A stretch of 64,000 bases of DNA from Sesamum alatum (Eukaryota; Streptophyta; Magnoliopsida; Lamiales; Pedaliaceae): the NCBI GenBank assembly GCA_034509735.1, contig JACGWO010000011.1, positions 20,754,979-20,818,978 on the forward strand, written 5' to 3'. The translations under genes were made by a program, and so were the position numbers. The notes under the pieces were generated by a model. It saw only the letters and a program-made list of their open reading frames with translations, did not search any database and was not told where the DNA came from. Below, one piece after another: positions 57,270-64,000 of this stretch. Within the stretch, counting starts at the first letter, position 1; every line of letters begins with the position of its first letter.

Positions 57270-58110
57270 ACTATTAACAAGGATTGTCAAGAATATCCTT
57301 ATCAATCCTCCATAGTAAACACGCTCTTATGATTGTTCGATCACTTGATATGAAATATGGTCCATTTCATCCTCCTGAAGAAGATGAAACATTCTTAGTT
57401 TTGAAGTAACATATCTAAGTGCTATAGGAACACTTATGTATCTTTCAAAGTGTACAAGACCGTATATTTTTGCAATTAACTTACTAGCAAGACATAGTTC
57501 CAGTCATCTCGACGACATTAGAATGGATCAAGTATATTCTTCATTATCTCTGTGGAACAATTGATATGGGATTGTTCTACCCATGGGTCAAGTTCTCAAT
57601 TAATTGGGTATGCGGACATAGAATATCTCTCTGATCTACATAAAAGAAGATCATAGACTGGTTATTTGTTTACATATGGAGGTGCTGCGATTTCAAGAGA
57701 TCAATTAAATAGAAATTGATGGGTACATGTTCAAATCATTAAGAAATAGTTGCAATTCATGAAATAAGTTGAGAATGTATTTGACTGAGATCAATTATCA
57801 AATATATCAACGGAAAATATGGATTACTGATTGAAGACGATCCAACAATACTATATGAAGATAATAATGTGCGCATCACTCAAATACGAGGAGATTATAT
57901 TAAAGTAGATACGACGAAGCATATTTCACCAATGTTCTTTACACAGACAAGCTCTAGAAGAAATGTGAAATCGATGTCAAACAAATAAGGCTAAGTGAAA
58001 ATTTGACAAATTTACTTAGCGAGGGTTTACCTACAACAACATTTAAAAAGAATGATGCATGGAATGTGTCGTCAAAAGGACATCCAATGAGATTGTTTAT
58101 ATTTTTTAGG
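57270..58110 (+). pseudogene. Copia RT/RNase H remnant
   Basis: A heavily mutated plus-strand remnant. Recognisable phrases are MKYGPFHPPEEDE, SSQLIGYAD and TGYLFTYGG, then DDPTILYEDN-like and TKHISP-like words in shifted frames, all in the order of a copia polyprotein end. CCCATTGGGGTTTTCCTTTG near 58168 resembles the text near a copia 3' LTR start. Many stops and frameshifts. Confidence 0.75.
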
Positions 58111-58410
58111 GGAAGAAACATACACATTGTACTCTTTCCTTGCTTAGTTTTTTTCTTTTTTTCTTTCCCATTGGGGTTTTCCTTTGCAAGGTTTTAATGA
58201 GATAATTTAATATGTTTGAATCCTAAAGTATCAAAATATGGATTCAGAATTATCCTTATGAAGTAACTTTTTGAATCCTGAAGTATTATAAAAAATGATG
58301 TACTCTATTTCCTTGGTCAAAGTTTTTTTTTATCCCATTGAGTTTTTCCCTGACAAGGTTTTAATGATTTACATCTTTTACAGATGGTCATTCACAGGGG
58401 GTGTTGTAAA

Positions 58411-58900
58411 CTAAGCCTGTAAATGGGTCCATTTTACCCAGGCCCTGACCCAGGCCCAACAATTACCCATTGATATATTGTTGGACCCGACCCGACAAGA
58501 TCCGGTCTGGGACCTGATGGGTCTGGGAAATGGGTCTAACCTACTAGACCTGAAAATTTGGGTCGGGTTCGAACCCGACTCTTTTTTTTTTTGGCAGTTG
58601 TAAAAAAAAAGAGTACAAAAAAAAAAACCCCAAAACCGCAAGCGAAAAAAAAAAAAACCAACTTGAAATAAAGAACAACAAAAGATTACAATTCAATGCC
58701 CAAGTTAAGAGAGTTGCATATCATCGAAGACACCCAAAATTATTCAATTAAATGAACACTAATACATAAATACAATTATACATATATAAGACAATGTAAA
58801 ATTATATGAAAATATTACAAGAGTACATGCTCAAATAACATAAGTTTTAACTAAATCAACAATAAGTAATGAAATGAGGCCGAACAGAGTGCTTATCAAA
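58411..58900. repeat. Dispersed hAT-type repeat, second copy
   Basis: TAAGCCTGTAAATGGGTCC at the start, abundant GACCC/GGGTC words, then sequence homologous to 25850-26050. The right end is not identified. Confidence 0.6.
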
Positions 58901-59882
58901 TGCTCAATAAAATAGGGGCTAAAAGAATTTAAATTTTGCAAGCTATACACAACAGTAACTTCCAGTTTGATAGATCTCAAAACTATAAAGGGCTCGGTGA
59001 CCACATGAAATAGAATATCAATTCTTTGTGAAAACAAGGCGTTGCATGTTTAGTTTTCTTGCTTTCCAAATCTGTGATAAGTGTGTGAAGAGATTTTGTT
59101 CAAAATGGGAAGTAGGCTCTTGAAAAATAAAGGTGAAAATGCTTCACCTAAAAAAGAATACACTAGAAATTGAAAATGAAACTAAAGCGGGCGGGCCTAA
59201 GTTCTTTAACTTTCTTTGGATCAACTAATTTCTCATCAGGAATAGGAATAGGAATAGCAAGATTCATAAATGAAATGGAAATGTGTTCAACTGCAGGTGC
59301 AGGTGCAACTTTAGAGAATCAGAGTAAGACAGGTGATGTGTTCAAATCACAAACCTAATTTCTATTAATATCAGATTCCCTAATACATCAAATGTACAAA
59401 CAGATGAACATAGATTCAAATTCTTCCCAGTTTTCAAGCCTGTAAATTCATATAACATGTTGCTGAACTTCTTCCTGTTCAATTTAATCAGCCGAATGGG
59501 TGAAAAACATTGCACTAAAAGCTCAATAAAGAATAAAACTTGGCTACAGAATATGATGGGGAATGAAGAAAATTTAAATAAGGTGAAAGGGAACATGATG
59601 GCCCTCAAGTATATAGAATCAGTTCAATTCAAGGAGCTCGAGGCGAAGAACGTTTTCAAGGGATCACCATACTTCTTCAAGTAATAATGGTTGAATTCTT
59701 GAATAAATTTTCCCATACAGAGAAGTTAAACCTTCTTGAGCATTGCCCATCACTCTTGACTTATTATTTATAGTGGAGAAATAGTATAGGTAGCATTCGA
59801 CCAACAACAACATGTTATGAACTTAAACAGAAATGAGGTGGGAAATAGAGAGAAATTGGGAGATGAGAGAAATATTCAAAGT
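58901..59882. other. No supported gene
   Basis: Short frames of 60-90 residues on both strands (for example 59170, 59342, 59457) lack domains, splice structure and any similarity I recognise. Confidence 0.4.
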
Positions 59883-60330
59883 TGTGTAAAAATACTTCAT
59901 TGAATTCTAAAAATTTCCCAGCTTCCAATACATAACGTCTAGAAATTGAATTCAACAAAAGGGAAAGGACTCAAAAAAATCCTAGCAGACATAAAAGTAA
60001 TTTCTGTAACACTCCATCTTCTTCTCAGCTCGCGATTGGCCCCTTTGACAAAAAGGAAGCTTGTTCAGGTGAATTACTTGGGCGGCGCACCTCAGACTCC
60101 AGTTCCCTCTCCGCCACATGGTTTCTTGTCGGCTGCCTAGCTGGTCCCGAGGAGAAGTCGTTTTCCCCCATTTTTTATGTTTCTTTAATCCAAGGGAAGC
60201 AACATCGTTTTGCCCAATCAATTCAGAATCGCCTGCTAATTCAATTGAGCCCTTGGATGGACGGCTCAGATTCTCCCCCTTCATCGAACGGTCAGCGCAT
60301 AAAAGTGCGTTTCTTCCTGAAGTCGTGACA
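59883..60330 (-). repeat. Possible 3' LTR of gypsy element
   Basis: On the minus strand the purine tract GTAGGGAGGAA is followed by TGTCACGACTTC at 60330, directly after the chromodomain region. The other end is placed at TG 59883, which is uncertain. Confidence 0.45.
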
Positions 60331-60366
60331 TTCCTCCCTACTTTTTTAGATCCTTGTCCCCAAGGA

Positions 60367-61543
60367 TCAAAGCCTGGGAACTTGGCTGCAATGACATGAT
60401 AATCTTCCCATGTGGCTTGCTAAGGAGTAGCATGCGACCACTGAATTAACACTTGAGGTACCCCCAACATTGTTCCTTGGAATCAGTCTCCTTGCTAGAA
60501 TGGCCACTTGATATACCTTAAAAATCTCATCCTCAAATTCAGGCAGATCAATTGAGGGGAAGTACTTGGCTCCAATCTTCTTTTTCAACAGAGAAACATG
60601 GAAGACATGATGGATTTTTTAATCTGGAGGTAAAGCCAATTTGTAAGCTACATTTCCAATATTTTCTATCACTGTATAGGGCCCAAAATATTTAGCAGAT
60701 AGTTTCAATTGTTTTCTGAGTGCTATTGAAGTCTGTATGTATGGATGTAACTTCAAAAACACTTCGTCACCCACCACAAACTCCCTATCGGATCTCCTTT
60801 TGTTTGCATATTTATTCATCCTCTATTGAGCCTACTGTAAATTTTCCTTCAACAATTGGATCACCTCATGCATTATTTCCTCTACATCATTGTGATGGTT
60901 ATGCAGATAAGGTCCAACGGATAACTGATGTGGGGGATAGCCGTACAATGCTTGAAAGGGAGTAATCTTCAGGCTAGTATGAAAATTAGTATTGAACCAA
61001 AACTCAGCAAGAGTTAGCCACTTGGCCCATTTTTTTGGTTGTTGATTACACATGCATCTCAAGTAGTTCTCCAAGCACTGATTGGTCCTCTCTATTTGTC
61101 CACCACTTTGAGGATGATAGGCAAGAGACATATCTAGAGACACTCTTGATAGATAGAGTGAACAACTCCTTCCAAAACCTGCTAGTGAACACTTTGTCTC
61201 GATCAATTACAATGCTAACAGGGAGACCATGTAACTTGTAAATGTTATCAAAGGATACTTTAGCAATAGTGGTTGCAGTGTAGGGGTGTTTGAGTGGTAA
61301 GAAATGGGAATACTTGGTCAATCTGTCCACAACAACCAAGATTGAATCTGAATTAGGCAGCCCATCAATAAAATCCGTCGAAATACATGACCAAGATTGA
61401 TCAGGTATGGGTAATGGCTGAATCAATCCAGGATAGGCACAGTTTTCATGTTTGGCTCTTTGGCACACTTCACATTCCTTGACCCATTTCTGAACCTCTT
61501 CCTTCAATGTAGGCCATTTTAGAATAGGTGACCAGAAAGCCAA
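60367..61543 (-). pseudogene. Ty3/gypsy chromovirus integrase and chromodomain, broken
   Basis: Reading leftwards: a zinc-binding CEVCQRAKHENC segment, integrase core with first Asp in STDFIDGLPNSDSILVVVDR and second in VIDRDKVFTSRFWKELF (61543-61100), and the third acid Glu in QIERTNQCLENYLRC after a frameshift (61206-60832). Then follow a C-terminal [11 protein letters not shown] and [13 protein letters not shown] block (60819-60619) and a chromodomain-like end near 60588-60400. RT and gag are absent; the 5' side is cut near 61545-61558 by another element. Confidence 0.88.
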
Positions 61544-61557
61544 TAGGTTTGGTGATT

Positions 61558-63738
61558 TGTAACCTATTTGACAACTTGATGTAAATGTAATATTATTATA
61601 TGATGAATAAAATGAGTGTTCGTCACTATTGGTGTCTACTTTGTTGCACTCATTTCACATATGTTAAAATGGTGTTTTACTTATATCGCAACAAAGCCCA
61701 CAGACCACGGTTAATAACTCATGCAATTGGGCCATGCATTGGATGGTGGTCATGAAACCAACTGATTAAGAGTTGGGTCTGAAATGTTCCAAGTCCAGGA
61801 CCTCGAGACAGGGCAGCGAGAGTCCTATTGAGACTTGCATCAAGAGTTGTGTTCATTGGATGAGTGTCGTGTTTCATTGGCGACAGGCGTGGGACGCCTA
61901 CACGATCTTAATGGGTTGGTCGACTGGGGTCGAGCCAACTGGACTGACTCGCGGGGATCATCATATGGAAGCTTTGGAGGCTTGGTCGGTATGATTGGAT
62001 TTCTCCGGTTTCGATAGTACGGGAGTAGACCTCAGACTTGAGGAACCGTGGTAGTCACGTGCACAGGATGGCTATATCTTGTATCTGGTGTGAGGTGATC
62101 ATTCTGTAAGATGATCATTATAAGTCTTGTCCAGTGCAGTCGGAATGTGTAGCGAGGACGATGAGTTCCAAAGAAGAGGATCCATCCCCTGTCAGTATGT
62201 GACAGAGGTATCTCCTATGCACTCAGAGACACGGTCATGCTGTTTGAAACTGTGGCCACAGTGGTTGGTCGAACGGGGAATGGTTTCCTGTGTCGACGCA
62301 ATGAAGCATACGTAGTCTTGAGTATTAAGCATAGATGTCTAGTCAAGGATGGGAACCGACGCCAAATTCCATACCCTAGACTAAGGTCGGGAGACGGTAG
62401 ATGGAAGGACCATACTCGTATGGAATCGGCGCCTAAATGTTCACGCCAACATTCACCTAGTCTCTAGTGCCATGGACCGTTGCTAAACGGCCATCCATGG
62501 TAATGGGCCCTTGTGGGACACAGGCCCAAGTCTAGCTGAGGGTGAACCTAAAGGGTCACACACAAATTACCAAAAAGATTGAGAGATTGACTTGGAGTCA
62601 ATCTCGAAGGATAAATAAGTAATTGGATTACTTAAGGGATAGTCCATTGGATGGACGGGCCGATATTGCGGGCCCTCGTTTAATCGGTAAATTGGATTTA
62701 TCGATTAAATATGGAAAGTTGAGATGTTGGATCTTTTGATTGGATTAAAAGATCAACGGGAATAATTTAAGTGGACATTAAATTGGATTTAATTTCGGGT
62801 TCGTCGTAATTGGATTACGATAAAACCCGGTCCGTTAAATTTTGACCCGAGAGGAAAACTAATTCCTATTTTGGAATAGGAAGAAGTTGGACTTCTTCCC
62901 ATATTGAGCATGGCCGAAAATGCTCCCTTGGATGAAGCAAAATTCAGCCATGTTCCATGCAAGGTGGCGATTGACTTGTCTCTTTTGGTAAGAGACAAAT
63001 CAACTCCAATCAAGCCCTTCCCTTTTGATATGATTTGATCATACCTTAAAAGTTGGTAGGCTTGATTGAACAATTAATGGTGATTGATTGGGATGTATCT
63101 AGACATCCTTGGATGAACCTAGACACATTCCAATAATCACATTAATTATGTATATATATGAGTATATACAACACCTTGTGTATTAGAATCATAATTAATC
63201 TTTTCAAGGAAAAGAGAAGACAAAAATCGGCCTCTCTCTCCCTCATACATCTCGGCCACTCTCTCCCTCTCCCACTTGTGTTCTTCAATTGATCTTGGAT
63301 CAAAAGGAAGAACAAAGTAGGTTTAAGAGAACACTAATTCATAGTGTTTATTCTCTTAAACCGATTCCTTCACAAACCCGTTTTCTTCTAGCAAGGAGAA
63401 CATGTGTTTACTTCTGGTGTAGTGTGGATCACCTTTGGAGAATCCATATGTTTGGATTTTGTGAATATTCTAGAGAAGGAACAACACAAGTAGCCGCGCA
63501 CACGTGAAATCTACAAAGGTAACGGTTTTATTACGTTTTTTGTAGATTTACATTTCATCTATGCCCTATGTATTATATATATGCTTCTATGTTAATACCT
63601 CCTACATTGAATGCCCGGTTGAGCACCCAAGGGTACACCCCTTAGGATCACGTTTATTTAAATTGTTTAAATTTATGTATACTTTCATTACGCTTCTCGC
63701 TTTCGCTCGCACTCCCAGGCGGATCCGCTTGTCCTTCA
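61558..63738 (+). repeat. 5' LTR of an LTR retrotransposon
   Basis: Ends with CA at 63738, two bases before a tRNA-Met primer site. The start is placed at TGTAACCTATTTGAC, where gypsy similarity stops; this end is less certain. The interior is non-coding LTR-like text; short ORFs at 61773, 62127 and 63289 are not genes. Confidence 0.55.
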
Positions 63739-63740
63739 AG

Positions 63741-63753
63741 TGGTATCAGAGCC
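63741..63753 (+). promoter_or_regulatory. tRNA-Met primer binding site of LTR retrotransposon
   Basis: TGGTATCAGAGCC two bases after the LTR end, the standard primer site of many plant copia elements. Confidence 0.85.
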
Positions 63754-64000
63754 CGGTTCGATGTAAAGGGCATAGATCTATGTGCTTGGCATGATCAACT
63801 TGCTTTTACGGCTTTAATGGCATGTTTTATTGCATGAATATATGAATAAATATGGTGATTCAATTGTTTAAATTTGATGGACGTTAAGCATGCTAATTTT
63901 GTGAGATTGGATCTAGAATTACATGCCTATTTTCAGTTTATTATTGTTCATTTGTGCTGAAAAAGGATGTCGAAAATAATGAAAAAACGGACAGCAGCGG
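63754..64000 (+). other. Start of internal region of the LTR retrotransposon
   Basis: Leader between primer site and the gag gene, which would lie beyond the window. No ORF yet. Confidence 0.55.

Noticed and set aside
61773..62467. Several plus-strand ORFs of 60-76 residues
   Set aside because: They lie inside LTR-like sequence, overlap in different frames and have no domain.

Overview
This is nuclear DNA from a flowering plant, most likely a dicot. It is AT-rich and gene-poor and crowded with plant transposons. It holds three ordinary spliced plant genes: an arabinogalactan peptide (15996-16526, +), the ESCRT-III subunit SNF7/VPS32 (35262-38309, -) and ribosomal protein eS30 (46712-47344, -). 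I cannot name the species.

Positions 160-12772 are a rearranged endogenous pararetrovirus of the family Caulimoviridae. Its parts read in circular-genome order: reverse transcriptase/RNase H, a small ORF, a large 3' ORF, promoter, leader, tRNA-Met primer site, movement protein, coat protein with zinc knuckle, then reverse transcriptase again. The series is longer than one genome unit, so the insert came from a concatemer or recombined molecules. A third reverse transcriptase copy, with the only aspartic protease, lies inverted at 10393-12768. The unit length I reconstruct is about 8.3 kb. The reverse transcriptase copies are almost identical and open, while other viral ORFs carry single-base frameshifts, several in A runs.

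12773-17150 holds a short GC-rich, G-run-rich patch, AT-rich DNA, MITE-like elements, a CACTA-type element with ATT target duplication, and the AG-peptide gene. 17150-24850 is a nest of retroelements: a non-autonomous gag-only LTR element (17868-21661) inserted in a copia RNase H gene, a second copia 5' end, and L1-type LINE fragments. 26806-30782 is a MULE transposon with 145-bp inverted ends, a 10-bp target duplication and a broken transposase. 32848-33521 is a hAT-type MITE with a perfect 8-bp duplication, followed by an eS6 pseudogene fragment and a MULE-type MITE.

38941-45600 is AT-rich, with one well-delimited Helitron candidate and remnants of others. 47962-49072 is a hAT-like element carrying a decayed AP2/ERF gene. 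49292-53760 is an LTR element of the same family as the gag-only one, with a plant-mobile-domain ORF antisense to its LTR. 54224-57196 looks like a 3-kb solo LTR. The right end holds decayed copia and gypsy polyproteins and the 5' LTR and primer site of an element that leaves the window.

The genes do not form a pathway. The three host genes are separate housekeeping or cell-surface genes embedded in mobile DNA, and most other open frames are shadows or debris. All calls are from reading the sequence; no alignment or database search was run.
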